This document shows, in pieces, positions 32,406 through 41,232 of a stretch of 64,000 bases of DNA. The stretch comes from Natrinema caseinilyticum (lineage in GTDB: Archaea > Halobacteriota > Halobacteria > Halobacteriales > Natrialbaceae), in NCBI RefSeq assembly GCF_024227435.1, contig NZ_CP100445.1, positions 3,407,369 to 3,471,368 of the forward strand, read 5' to 3'. The notes under the pieces were generated by a model. The model was given only the letters and a program-made list of their open reading frames with translations, searched no databases and was not told the DNA's origin. Positions within the stretch are counted from its first letter, which is position 1. Every line of letters starts with the position of its first letter. A program made the position numbers and the translations under genes.

Positions 32406-32978
32406 TCACTCCGTTTTCGATCGACTGTACGCCGCGTCGAACAGCTGATAGTACGAGAGGGCGAGGACCGTCCGTCCGTCTCGGATCTCGCCGTCGGCCA
32501 CCGCGTCGGTCAACGCTTCGAGCGACAGTTCGATCGGTCGGATGCTTTCGTTGTGGTCGAGTTGCTGTTCGGCGGTCGGCCGACAGCCCTGTGCGACGAA
32601 GAAGTGCACGAGCGTGTCTGCGATTCCGTTAGCCGGCTCGACGGTGACCAGGGTCTCGAGCCCCTCGGCCTCGTAGCCGGTCTCTTCGGCGAGTTCCCTG
32701 CGAGCCGCGGCCTCGAGGTCGTCGTCGTCGGGTTCGACGCCGCCGACGGGGAGGCCGCGGTTGATCCGGGAGACGGCCTGTCGCCACTCCTCGATGCAGA
32801 CGACGTCGCCGGCGGGCGTAAACGGAAGGACGCAGACGCTCGCCGGTTCCGAGAGGTAGTCGAACTCGGTTTCCGTGCCGTCGGGGAGGCGAACGGACTC
32901 GTTAACGATCTCGAATCCAGGACAACTGTAGGCTACCCGGCGCTCGCGGGTCTCCCAGGCGAGTGGATCGGTTGGCAT
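32406..32978 (-). CDS. NUDIX hydrolase, ADP-ribose pyrophosphatase-like
   Basis: 190 aa. The Nudix box is complete: GGVEPDDDDLEAAARRELAEE followed by TGY fits GX5EX7REUXEEXGU. The upstream segment VVCIEEWRQAVSRINRGLPV is typical of ADP-ribose/nucleoside-diphosphate-sugar pyrophosphatases, and VEPANGIADTLVHFFVA supports this subgroup. The ATG at 32978 is preferred over TTG 33005. The true substrate cannot be told. Confidence 0.9.
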   Translation of the reverse strand: MPTDPLAWETRERRVAYSCPGFEIVNESVRLPDGTETEFDYLSEPASVCVLPFTPAGDVVCIEEWRQAVSRINRGLPVGGVEPDDDDLEAAARRELAEETGYEAEGLETLVTVEPANGIADTLVHFFVAQGCRPTAEQQLDHNESIRPIELSLEALTDAVADGEIRDGRTVLALSYYQLFDAAYSRSKTE

Positions 32979-33107
32979 GGCGGCTGGTACGGCGGTGGTC
33001 GTCAAAAACGCCCCGTCACGCCCGCGGGGCCAGTCCCGGGCGACAATCTGTCCGTCAGCTGTTAGAAACGGACCCAGGCCGGTCCTACAGGATGTGTTCT
33101 GCGTTAT

Positions 33108-33172
33108 TACGATATCGTACCAGCCCTATAACAAAACCACAGAGCGGTGAACGTCGTCATTCAGAGGGTGAT
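33108..33172 (+). promoter_or_regulatory. PadR-gene promoter: palindrome, TATA box and Shine-Dalgarno
   Basis: TACGATATCGTA (33108-33119) is a perfect 12-bp palindrome, followed by TATA box CTATAA (33126-33131). GAGGGTGAT at 33164-33172 matches the 16S 3' end, with the GAGG core 7 nt before ATG 33175. This is one of the few leadered starts here. The palindrome overlaps the BRE, fitting autorepression by the PadR protein. Confidence 0.6.
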
Positions 33173-33174
33173 CC

Positions 33175-33450
33175 ATGGATCAGCTAACTGGCTTCCAACG
33201 TGATCTGTTGTACGTGATCGCAGGGAAAGACCGTCCGTCCGGACAGGAGATTCTCGACGACATCAATAGCTACATCGACCAGCCGGTTACACACGGCCGG
33301 CTGTACCCGAATCTCGACACGCTCGTCGAGACGGAACTCGTCGAAAAAGGAGAGCTCGACCGCCGGACGAACTACTACGCGCTAACGCCGAAGGGCCGAC
33401 GCGCGCTGCAGCGCCGTCAGGAGTGGGTCGACCAGTACGTCGACGTCTAG
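33175..33450 (+). CDS. PadR-family transcriptional regulator
   Basis: 91 aa winged-helix protein. GFQRDLLYVIAGKDRPSGQE, ITHGRLYPNL-like VTHGRLYPNLDTLVETELVE and YYALTPKGRRALQ are the PadR signature. Haloarchaeal PhiH1-type repressors are of this kind. No effector domain. Confidence 0.92.
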   Translation: MDQLTGFQRDLLYVIAGKDRPSGQEILDDINSYIDQPVTHGRLYPNLDTLVETELVEKGELDRRTNYYALTPKGRRALQRRQEWVDQYVDV

Positions 33451-33760
33451 CTCCGCGGGCTGTCCTCTTTCGCGCCAGTTACCGGGGAGCGACTCGCTTC
33501 GCGCCCGTATCGCCAATCAGGGTTCACAGGTTGTCGAGGCGGATGCCACGGGGCGTGACCCCGAGGCGGTTGACGTATAGAGTGATTGGGTCCGCTCCGT
33601 ATCGCTTCGAACGCTGTCGAAAGCAGAGCAGGGAATCGTAGCCGGGCCGAAAGCGGAGCAGGGAATCATACCGAGCCCAAAACGAAGTGCGAAATCCAGA
33701 ACGGCGGAAGGCGACCATACGACGCTCTGCGTCGGGTCTCCGGCGGCGACTCGAGTATCC
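33451..33760. other. Intergenic with a 30-bp tandem repeat
   Basis: About 310 bases. 33618-33647 and 33648-33677 are a tandem duplication (CGAAAGC[A/G]GAGCAGGGAATC core, several mismatches). A minus-strand frame (33524-33718) reads through both copies as YDSLLRFRP/YDSLLCFRQ but has no recognised match, so I do not call it a gene. Confidence 0.5.
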
Positions 33761-34492
33761 TTAGCCGACCTCGAACGTAATTGCCTCGAGATCCGCTTCG
33801 AGGTCGTCGACGTAATCGTTGAACGCGGCGACGAATGCGGGAACGTCGTCGGCGAACCGACGAAGGTCGGGGGCTGTGGGTGGCCCGTACTGTGACAGGA
33901 GGTAGGTTCCGTCGGAGCCTCCGACGCGCAGGTAGGAAGCCACGTCGCCGTCCCATTTCAGTTCCCATCGGGTTCCCGAGACCGTCGTCGCGTAGGTGCC
34001 GTACTCGCCGTCGTACCGATGGAGCTGTCCCGCCATCGCGTCGCCGACGGTGCGAATGCGGTCGACGATCCGGTCACGCTCGGCGACGAGTTTCGCCGTC
34101 GATTCGATCTCGGGAAAGTCGTCCGGAACGGCCTCGAACAGGCCGTCGAACGAGCGGACGTACTCGTTGTACGCCACGACGAACGCCCCGTAGTCGGCCA
34201 TCGCGGTCTCGAGGGCGTCGGGTTCCGGCGGGTGCTTACTCGAGACGACGTACGTCTCCGGCCCCGACTTCGGGTCGAATCGGAGGTACTGGACGTCACC
34301 GGCGTCGTACTTGAGCGTCCAGCGACCGCTGGCCGTGTCGAACGTCTCCTGTCCGTAGTCGCCACCCTGCAGGACGGCGAGTTCCCGCGCGATTTCGCCA
34401 GCGTGGGCTCGCACGCGGTCGGCAAGTGCGTCGCGACGCTCGGCGATCTCGCCCGCCCCCTCGACGTCCGTCTCGAGTCCGTCGGTCATCAT
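33761..34492 (-). CDS. Internally duplicated soluble protein, unknown function
   Basis: 243 aa with two similar halves of about 100 residues. Half one has GDYGQETFDTASGRWTLKYD, GPETYVVSSKHPPEPDAL and YGAFVVAYNEYVRSFDGL; half two has GEYGTYATTVSGTRWELKWD, SDGTYLLSQYGPPTAPDL and VPAFVAAFNDYVDDLEADL. No signal or TM segments. No characterised family is recognised. Two adjacent ATGs (34492, 34489). A clear duplication-fusion origin. Confidence 0.82.
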   Translation of the reverse strand: MMTDGLETDVEGAGEIAERRDALADRVRAHAGEIARELAVLQGGDYGQETFDTASGRWTLKYDAGDVQYLRFDPKSGPETYVVSSKHPPEPDALETAMADYGAFVVAYNEYVRSFDGLFEAVPDDFPEIESTAKLVAERDRIVDRIRTVGDAMAGQLHRYDGEYGTYATTVSGTRWELKWDGDVASYLRVGGSDGTYLLSQYGPPTAPDLRRFADDVPAFVAAFNDYVDDLEADLEAITFEVG

Positions 34493-34583
34493 CCGAAGAA
34501 AGAGCCGAGGATCGGTAACGGTTTCGCCGGCTGCCGGCTTTTCGTTTCGGGCACGGAATCTCGGTCGACAACGGTCCGGACGA

Positions 34584-34841
34584 CTACTCGCTCTCGTTCG
34601 TTTCGTTCGTCTCGTTCATTCCGGTCTCGTTCGTCTCGTTGCCCGTTTCGTTCGTCTCGTTCATTCCGGTCTCGTTGTCTTCGGTCGGTTCCTCGTCCAT
34701 CCCATTGCCGTTTCCGTCACCGTTCCCGTCGGTATCGTCGCCATTGCCTGGGCCGCCACAACCGGCAACGAGGGCAGTCGACGCCGCGGCACCTGTGAGT
34801 TTCAATACTCGTCTGCGCGTCGATCGCTGCTGATCGGACAT
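34584..34841 (-). CDS. Small Tat lipoprotein with NET repeats
   Basis: 85 aa. STRRRVLKLTGAAASTALVAG ends in lipobox AGC, a Tat lipoprotein signal. The mature chain is low complexity: GNGDD runs followed by NETNETGNETNETGMNET, potential N-glycosylation sites as in the 31177 gene. TATA-like CTTATGG at about 34866 gives a leaderless start at ATG 34841. Confidence 0.72.
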   Translation of the reverse strand: MSDQQRSTRRRVLKLTGAAASTALVAGCGGPGNGDDTDGNGDGNGNGMDEEPTEDNETGMNETNETGNETNETGMNETNETNESE

Positions 34842-35018
34842 ACTGCCGAGAACCATGTCGTTCTCCATAAGCCGTTAGCCGTCACTTGCGGGGGCATTGA
34901 CAAACCATGATATGTGGCACCTTTGCCCACATCGGCCAGATTCCGTCACAGACGACGCAAATTCGGTCGCTATCAGTGTAGGCACCATACACAAAAGTGG
35001 GGGCGGTGAACGAAGCCC

Positions 35019-35408
35019 ATGGCTTCGATACCAGACGAGTTCCACGATCTGTTCGAGAAAAAGACGTTCGCCCACGTCGCGACGCTGACGAACGACGGGC
35101 TCCCCCACGTCACGCCGGTCTGGATAGATTACGATGCGGACGACGGCCATCTACTGGTCAACACCGAGCGGCACCGCCAGAAAGCGCGCAACGCCGAACA
35201 CGACTCCGGCGTCGGCGTCAGCATGACCGATCCGGACGATCCCTATCGGCACCTCTCCGTGATCGGCGAAATCGACGAGATCACGACCGAGGGCGCTCGA
35301 GAGCACATCGACGAACTGGCCCAGCGGTATATGGATGTCGACGAGTACCCGAATCCGATCGAATCGGAGCGCGTCATCCTTCGGATCCGGCCCGATCGGG
35401 TGCTGTGA
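35019..35408 (+). CDS. PPOX-class F420-dependent/flavin-binding oxidoreductase
   Basis: 129 aa split-barrel protein. MASIPDEFHDLFEKKTFAHV then ATLTNDGLPHVTPVWIDYD and LVNTERHRQKARN are the hallmarks of PPOX-class F420-dependent enzymes, which reduce small molecules with F420H2. Single domain, cytoplasmic. TATA-like ACACAAAAG at about 34990. Confidence 0.88.
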   Translation: MASIPDEFHDLFEKKTFAHVATLTNDGLPHVTPVWIDYDADDGHLLVNTERHRQKARNAEHDSGVGVSMTDPDDPYRHLSVIGEIDEITTEGAREHIDELAQRYMDVDEYPNPIESERVILRIRPDRVL

Positions 35409-35528
35409 TTCCGGAGTCGGCCCGATCGCGGCCCGGAGCGGGTCGATGGCGACCGCCGACCGTTCCGCGTGCCGCCCGCTCCGTGTGCGCGCCGTCCATT
35501 AATGTCGAGCGGCGTGGACGACCCGAGC

Positions 35529-37112
35529 ATGCAAACGGCATCCGACCTGCTCGTCGAGTGTCTCGAGGCGGAGGGCGTCGACCGCGTGTTCGGTGTTCCG
35601 GGCGAGGAAATCGAGGATTTCCTCTTCTCACTTCGGGATTCTTCGATCCGGTTCGTACCGACCCGCCACGAACAGGGCGCGGCGTTCATGGCCGACGTCC
35701 ACGGCCGGTTGACCGGCGACGCGGGCGTCTGTTGCTCGACGCTCGGTCCCGGTGCGACGAACCTCATGACCGGCGTCGCCGACGCCCAACTCGACAAGAG
35801 CCCAGTGGTGGCGATCACCGGACAGGGCGGCCGCGAGCGGTTACACAAGGAGAGCCATCAGGCCCTCGACGTGGTCGACATCTTCGAGCCGATCGTCGCG
35901 TGGAACACCCAGATTACGGACCCCGAGATCGTCCCGGAGTCGGTTCGCAAGGCGTTCAAACTCGCCGAGTACGAGAAACCGGGCGCGACCCACCTCGAGT
36001 TCCCCGAGGACGTCGCGGCCGAGTCGGTCGGTGGCGGCCCCATCGAAACCCACAGCCCGGTCCGACGGCCGGATCCCGACGACGAGTCGGCCGAACGCGC
36101 AGCGCGATTGCTCGAGTCGGCGGAGCGGCCGATCATCCTCGCGGGCAACGGCGCGGTCCGAACCCGCACGTCGGAGACCATCCGGGCTTTCGTCGACCGC
36201 GTTGGCGTTCCCGTCGTCGAGACGTACATGGGAAAGGGCTCGATCTCGGATCGCGAGCCGGCGTCGCTGATGACCCTCGATTCGGGACCGGACGGCGAGG
36301 CCGCGCGCGCCATCGAACGAGCCGACTGCGTCGTCGCCGTCGGCTACGATATCGCGGAACACGATCCGGAGGGCTGGAACGCGGATCTCGAGAAGACGAT
36401 CATCCACGTCGATTACGAACCCGCCGAGGTCTATCGACACTACAACCCCGACGTGGAAATCGTCGCGGACGTCGGCGCGGCGATCGCCGCCATCGACGAT
36501 CACCTCCCCGGCGGAGCGTGCTCGCTGTGGTGTGACGACCTGCACGATCGGCTGCTCGAGTCGGTGACGGAGCCGCCATCCGAAGCCGATCCGATCGGCG
36601 TCAGGAACGCCCTTCCGCTCTTGCGCGAGGCCATGGCCGACTCGGACGTCCTCGTCTCCGACGTGGGGAGTCACAAGATGGCGATCGCCCAGTCGTTTCC
36701 GACGTTCGAGCCGAACACGTGCGTGATTTCGAACGGCCTGGCGAGCATGGGGATCGCCGTTCCGGGAGCCCTCGCGGCCGACCTGGCGGTCGACGCGAAC
36801 GTGGTCGCCGGAACCGGCGACGGCGGCTTCCTGATGAACGCGGCCGAACTCGAGACCGCGAGCCGACTGGACTGTGGCTTTACCACCGTCGTGTTCACCG
36901 ACGACGATTACGGACTCATCTCGGAAAAACAAGACGCCCACCGCGGCGAACACACCGGCACCGAGTTGACGAATCCCGACCTGGTGACGTTCGCCGAGAG
37001 CTTCGGGATCGAGGCCTCCCGGCCGGAAACGTGGGGCGACCTCGAAGCGGCGTTCGAAGCGGCGGTGCCGTCCGAGGAACTGGCGCTGATCGAGGTCAGA
37101 CTCGAGGGATAA
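35529..37112 (+). CDS. Thiamine-pyrophosphate enzyme, acetolactate synthase large-subunit family
   Basis: 527 aa. The N-terminal TPP-binding domain (VFGVPGEEIEDF; catalytic Glu in RHEQGAAFMADVHGRLTG), the central domain, and the C-terminal domain with the TPP/Mg motif GDGGFLMNAAELETA are all present. No small regulatory subunit (ilvN) is adjacent, so it may be a non-biosynthetic member of the family. TATA-like CATTAATG (35497-35504) places a leaderless start at ATG 35529 (MQTASDLLVECLE); ATG 35502 is the alternative. Confidence 0.88.
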   Translation: MQTASDLLVECLEAEGVDRVFGVPGEEIEDFLFSLRDSSIRFVPTRHEQGAAFMADVHGRLTGDAGVCCSTLGPGATNLMTGVADAQLDKSPVVAITGQGGRERLHKESHQALDVVDIFEPIVAWNTQITDPEIVPESVRKAFKLAEYEKPGATHLEFPEDVAAESVGGGPIETHSPVRRPDPDDESAERAARLLESAERPIILAGNGAVRTRTSETIRAFVDRVGVPVVETYMGKGSISDREPASLMTLDSGPDGEAARAIERADCVVAVGYDIAEHDPEGWNADLEKTIIHVDYEPAEVYRHYNPDVEIVADVGAAIAAIDDHLPGGACSLWCDDLHDRLLESVTEPPSEADPIGVRNALPLLREAMADSDVLVSDVGSHKMAIAQSFPTFEPNTCVISNGLASMGIAVPGALAADLAVDANVVAGTGDGGFLMNAAELETASRLDCGFTTVVFTDDDYGLISEKQDAHRGEHTGTELTNPDLVTFAESFGIEASRPETWGDLEAAFEAAVPSEELALIEVRLEG

Positions 37113-37168
37113 GCCCTGGATGGGGAGACGGAGAGTTCGCCGAATCCGGGCTCAGCGGCGTCGATCGC

Positions 37169-38152
37169 TCAGAAGAGGTGGTCGTCCTCCTCGAGCAGGC
37201 GAGCGGGGCCGCCGACGCTCCAGGTCGTCGTGGAGACGCCGCAGTCCGAGATCTCTTCCTCGACTTCCTCGGCGTATTCCTCGGTAGTGTTGACGTAGAC
37301 GCTAGCGCCGGTATCGGTCGAGAAGTAGACCGGGATGTCCTCTTCCTCGCGGAGTTCACGGACGCGGTTGAAGATCGCGAGGGTAGCCGGTTGCCAGTAA
37401 ACCCATCCCGACGGTCCGGTCATCGTCGTCGCGGCCAGCGATAACGAGTCGTGTTCTGCGAGTTCGAACACGCGTTCGAAATCGTCGGTGCGTAACGCGT
37501 CACGCATCTCAACGATCTGGTCGTGGATGTGCGCGTTGCGCGCCTGGAACATGTGGCTATCGGCGGCCTCGCGGTGTGCGTCCTCGGTTTCCTTGTGGTA
37601 CGGGACGAGACCGACGATGATCCTGAGATCCTCGTGGAGAGTGGACGGAATTCGACGGGAGCGACAGTCCTCGTCGTTCAAGCCGGTGTGAAGCTGGGAG
37701 AACGCGCCGGTGACCGCACGGGCGGCCGAGGCCGACCCGACGCGGGCGATTGTCGAAATTTCTTGTTTCGATGCGTCCAGTTCCGCCGCTTCGGCCAGGG
37801 CCATCGCCGCCGCCGCGAATCCCGACGAGGAAGAGCCGAGCCCGACGTTCGAGGGGAAACTGTTCTCGCTCTCGAGGCGGACCGGATACACCGTGTGGGC
37901 CGCATCGGACAGCGAACGTGCCTTCTCGACGACGGCATCGACCCGTTCGAACGCGCGCCCTTCGAGTTCCTCGCCGTCGACGACGTACGTGTCGTCGTCG
38001 TGATCCATCGAGAACTCGACCGTCGTCCGGGTGTGACTGGGTGCAGTGCAGACGCTGATGCTGTCGTGATACGGGTACCGCTCGATCTCGTCGCGCATCC
38101 CGTGATACTTGACCAGCCCCTGGATGGGGTGGGCCATGGCCGTAGCTTTCAT
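37169..38152 (-). CDS. mvaD: Phosphomevalonate decarboxylase (haloarchaeal MvaD)
   Basis: GHMP-kinase fold, 327 aa. Known from Haloferax volcanii to decarboxylate mevalonate 5-phosphate, giving isopentenyl phosphate in the archaeal mevalonate route. KATAMAHPIQGLVKYHGMRD is the haloarchaeal N-terminus, FPSNVGLGSSSSGFAAAAMAL the GHMP glycine-rich loop, and STDTGASVYVNTT the C-terminal motif. The ATG at 38152 is chosen; the extension to 38314 is shadow sequence. It fits the lipid pathway with the prenyl synthase at 42672. Confidence 0.93.
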   Translation of the reverse strand: MKATAMAHPIQGLVKYHGMRDEIERYPYHDSISVCTAPSHTRTTVEFSMDHDDDTYVVDGEELEGRAFERVDAVVEKARSLSDAAHTVYPVRLESENSFPSNVGLGSSSSGFAAAAMALAEAAELDASKQEISTIARVGSASAARAVTGAFSQLHTGLNDEDCRSRRIPSTLHEDLRIIVGLVPYHKETEDAHREAADSHMFQARNAHIHDQIVEMRDALRTDDFERVFELAEHDSLSLAATTMTGPSGWVYWQPATLAIFNRVRELREEEDIPVYFSTDTGASVYVNTTEEYAEEVEEEISDCGVSTTTWSVGGPARLLEEDDHLF

Positions 38153-38344
38153 ACCCTGATAGGTGGATGATGACCGCTTAAAGTTCACGGCATCCCGTCG
38201 ACAGATCGAACGCTGTGTCGTCGGCGCTTCCAGACGGCGTAGAACCTCGAGGGACCGGGGTTCCGGACCGCACTGCGGGGTGTTTTCGACCGAACCGATC
38301 ACACGTCGATCCACTCCCCGCTGCGAACGGGGATGCGGTGGCGA

Positions 38345-39046
38345 TCAGTACCGACGAACCTCGTCGTTTGCGTTCGACTGCGATCTGTTCGACTGCGATC
38401 TGTTCGACTGCGATCTGTTCGACTGCGATCTGTTCGACTGCGATCTACTCTGGTCAGCCGCGTTGTTCCGAGTCTCCACCTCGAGCGCCCGCAGTCGCCG
38501 CCGCATCGCGTCGAGGTCGGCCTCGTAGTTCGCCTGCATCGATTCGAGATCGTTCTCGAGATTCGACGTGATCTTCTTGAAGGCGTTGCCGACCGTTTGC
38601 TCGAGTTCGTCGAGTTCCGCCGCGACGGCATCGACGTCTGCCGAGTCGGCGTCGGCTTCTACGTCCTCGAGCGAGTCGCGAACGTCGGTGAACTCCGATT
38701 TGAGACCGCGCATTTCGGCCCTGACGCTCGTCAGTTCCTCGTCGAGTTCGCCCAGACGCCGATCGAGCGAGAGCAATCGCGGCTTGATCTGGTTCTCGAT
38801 TTTCGACTCCCGCTCGGTCTCGGCTGCCGAAAGCTGATTGACCTCCGCTCGAAGCGACATCACCTCGTTCTGAAGCGTCTCGAGTTTCTGCTCTGAGCCG
38901 TTCTCCTCGACGTCGAGCGTCCATCGAAGGGCCGCTGTGCGCTCCCCGTCGTCGGCTTCGAGTTCGGCTAGCAGTACGTCGAGAATACCTGTCGCCTGTT
39001 CTTTACTACGGCTGTCCAACTGCGTGTTGTGGTTGTCCCCCGTCAT
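38345..39046 (-). CDS. Coiled-coil protein with RSQSN tandem repeats
   Basis: 233 aa. A short N-terminal globular part (about 1-45, LDVLLAELEADDGERTAALR) is followed by a long heptad-rich coiled coil (about 50-190: LETLQNEVMSLRAEVNQLS, LDRRLGELDEELTSVRAEM, FKKITSNLENDLESMQANY), then five exact RSQSN repeats and NANDEVRRY. No TM segment. Archaeal coiled-coil proteins of this kind may act in cell division or DNA organisation; function unknown. Confidence 0.85.
   Translation of the reverse strand: MTGDNHNTQLDSRSKEQATGILDVLLAELEADDGERTAALRWTLDVEENGSEQKLETLQNEVMSLRAEVNQLSAAETERESKIENQIKPRLLSLDRRLGELDEELTSVRAEMRGLKSEFTDVRDSLEDVEADADSADVDAVAAELDELEQTVGNAFKKITSNLENDLESMQANYEADLDAMRRRLRALEVETRNNAADQSRSQSNRSQSNRSQSNRSQSNRSQSNANDEVRRY
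38372..38446. repeat. 15-bp perfect tandem repeat x5 (in coding sequence)
   Basis: GTTCGACTGCGATCT repeated five times without a mismatch, encoding RSQSN on the minus strand near the C-terminus. Perfect identity marks recent expansion and likely copy-number variation. Confidence 0.97.
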
Positions 39047-39207
39047 TGTCGGATCTCCATCCCGTCGACTCGTCTTTTCGTAACACGTGTGCGATACATA
39101 ATAATAGTATCTATTCGACGAAATTCAGTGGACGGTCCGCCTTCGGCGGACGCGGATCGCCGACTCGAATCGAACGGCTCAAATGGCCGGTCTCGCAACG
39201 GGTCTCC

Positions 39208-39891
39208 ATGGGAACTCCCCTCGAGACCCCCGTCGACCAGGCCGAGGAGATCGTCAGCCGACTCGAGGACGCGTACCCGGATTCGACGATCTCGCTTCGG
39301 TACTCGAACCGACTCGAGTTACTGATCGCGGTTATCCTTTCGGCACAGTGTACGGACGAGCGGGTCAACGAGGAGACGAAACACCTGTTCGAGACGTACC
39401 GGAGTCCGGAGGACTACGCGAACGCGCCCCAGGACGAACTCGCGGAGGCCCTGAATTCGATCACGTACTACAACAACAAGGCGAAGTACATCCGAAGCGC
39501 CTGCGAAACGATCGTCGAGGAACACGACGGCGAAGTCCCGGATACGATGGACGAATTGACCGACCTCTCGGGCGTCGGCCGAAAGACCGCGAACGTCGTG
39601 TTGCAGCACGGACACGACATCGTCGAGGGCGTGGTCGTCGATACGCACGTTCAGCGCCTCTCGCGGCGATTGGGACTGACCGAGGAGGAACGGCCCGAAC
39701 GCATCGAACCGGAACTGATGGAGATCGTCCCCGAATCCGACTGGCAACAGTTTACCCACCTCTGTATCGATCACGGTCGTGCGGTCTGTACGGCGCGAAA
39801 TCCGGACTGTTCCGAGTGCATTCTCGCGGACATCTGTCCATCGGAGCGCGGCGACAGCGAGATCGACCTCGCGTCCGGCGAGCCCTGGTAA
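39208..39891 (+). CDS. nth: Endonuclease III (DNA glycosylase/AP lyase)
   Basis: 227 aa. Helix-hairpin-helix DLSGVGRKTANVVL with the catalytic Lys, VVDTHVQRL with the catalytic Asp, and a C-terminal [4Fe-4S] cluster CTARNPDCSECILADIC (C-x6-C-x2-C-x5-C). Removes oxidised pyrimidines from DNA. The ATG at 39208 (MGTPLETPVDQA) is preferred over the long upstream extension. A spurious antisense frame runs opposite. Confidence 0.96.
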   Translation: MGTPLETPVDQAEEIVSRLEDAYPDSTISLRYSNRLELLIAVILSAQCTDERVNEETKHLFETYRSPEDYANAPQDELAEALNSITYYNNKAKYIRSACETIVEEHDGEVPDTMDELTDLSGVGRKTANVVLQHGHDIVEGVVVDTHVQRLSRRLGLTEEERPERIEPELMEIVPESDWQQFTHLCIDHGRAVCTARNPDCSECILADICPSERGDSEIDLASGEPW

Positions 39892-40014
39892 CTGGCGAGA
39901 CCGTCCCCGGTACACAGGGGGTCCGGACGGCGCCTGCGCGGGCCACCTCGAGGCGCCGACCATGGCAAGCCCAACGCCTTTTCGCGAATCGCGGGTAGCC
40001 CCCGACGAAATCCC

Positions 40015-40275
40015 ATGTCCGACGACACAGATCAGCGCGACTCCACCGGAAAGGACGAACACGGCCGTGACGTCGAACTCGCGAAAGAGAAGACCGATCC
40101 CGAGGAAGCCGACGACGAGGAGGGCCTCACCGAAGCGGAGCAGGAAGCCCGCGAGCGACGGGACGAAGAGCAGCGTCGTCAGGACATCGAACACAAGTCT
40201 GTCGACCGTGAGGACGACGCCCTCGAGAACACGAATCCGGACGACCATCGGGACGAAGAACCGTACAACAGCTGA
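40015..40275 (+). CDS. Acidic disordered protein, unknown function
   Basis: 86 aa, nearly all charged or polar (Asp, Glu, Arg, Gln), no hydrophobic core, probably disordered or a coiled coil (EGLTEAEQEARERRDEEQRR). Starts MSDDTDQRDSTGK. Codon use matches the neighbours. It ends 49 bases before the end of the gene on the opposite strand. Plausible haloarchaeal gene of unknown role. Confidence 0.65.
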   Translation: MSDDTDQRDSTGKDEHGRDVELAKEKTDPEEADDEEGLTEAEQEARERRDEEQRRQDIEHKSVDREDDALENTNPDDHRDEEPYNS

Positions 40276-40323
40276 GCCGACCGGTTCTTGCGGTCCGGTC
40301 TCGGCTCGATTCTGCGGCCTCGA

Positions 40324-41145
40324 CTATCGGTCCGCCAGTTGCTCGTCCGGAACGACCAGCGTCTGGAGCGGTTCGGTCGCAGCGACGGCGATTCGCGAAT
40401 CGACGGTGACCGACCCGACCGGTCGGCCGTCGACGACGAGGGTGACGTCCCCCTCGTCGCGCTCGACCGTCAGGGCGAGATCGTCGTCGGGGAGCACCCA
40501 TCGCCGGGTCTGGGTGACGAAGGGGCCGATCGGGGCGACCGCGATCGCGTCGACTGCCGCCGAGAGGCGGGGTGCCCCGACGGCGCTCGCGTAGCCGTTG
40601 CTTCCGGCGGGAGTCGCCACCACGACGCCGTCAGCGCGAAAGGTCGCGACGGTCGCATCCGTACCGTGGACGCCGTATTCCGAGATCCGGGCGGGTTCGT
40701 CGGTGACGAGCGTCACGTCGAAGAGCGCGCGTTCGCGGCTGCTCGCGTCGTGTGCGTCGGACAGGCCCTCGCGTTCCGAGCGAGTCTCGAGCGCGACGTC
40801 GAGAACGGGCCGCGCGCGACGAACGGCGCGTCCGTCGAGCGCAGCCGCGAGCGCATCGGGAACCCGGTCGCGATCGATCGACTCGATGCCAGTGACGGGT
40901 CCCACCGGGAGAATCGGCGTTTCGACGCCAGCACGGGCCGCCGCCGCCAGTGACGCGTCGCCGACTGCGACCAGCACCGACGGTTCGGCCGCGAGGACGG
41001 TTTCGCGGCTACCACGGACGATCCTCGCGTCGTCGACCGACGCTGCGTCGAGGGATTCGGCTATCTCGGCGGCGTCGCGTCCGTCACCCTCACTGTCGAC
41101 AATACCGACGACGGGATCCTCGCCCGCGCTCCACGCGGCATCCAT
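40324..41145 (-). CDS. NAD kinase-like protein lacking the usual GGDGT motif
   Basis: 273 aa. The C-terminal half resembles NAD kinase: GVVVATPAGSNGYASAVGAP matches the conserved PTGSTAYxxSAGGP region, and SAAVDAIAVAPIGPFVTQTR follows as usual. The N-terminal motif that holds ATP phosphates, normally GGDGT, reads VAVGDASL here, with the GG-D-G pattern broken. Catalytic activity is therefore doubtful, and a second, true NAD kinase probably exists elsewhere in the genome. Leaderless ATG at 41145 with a TATA-like CTTTTGAT about 27 nt upstream. Confidence 0.75.
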   Translation of the reverse strand: MDAAWSAGEDPVVGIVDSEGDGRDAAEIAESLDAASVDDARIVRGSRETVLAAEPSVLVAVGDASLAAAARAGVETPILPVGPVTGIESIDRDRVPDALAAALDGRAVRRARPVLDVALETRSEREGLSDAHDASSRERALFDVTLVTDEPARISEYGVHGTDATVATFRADGVVVATPAGSNGYASAVGAPRLSAAVDAIAVAPIGPFVTQTRRWVLPDDDLALTVERDEGDVTLVVDGRPVGSVTVDSRIAVAATEPLQTLVVPDEQLADR

Positions 41146-41232
41146 ATCCGTCAGTTCACGCGGCCCGATCAAAAGCGTACGGTTGTCGTTCGCGGATCTA
41201 CCGCCGGGTATCGGTCTCGACTCGCTCGAGTC

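Noticed and set aside
34997-36535. 512-codon Arg-rich frame overlapping the PPOX and TPP-enzyme genes
   Set aside because: Wrong frame of two well-defined genes; very high Arg content typical of shadow frames.
38372-38446. CRISPR array
   Set aside because: Units are 15 bp, contiguous and coding, without spacers.
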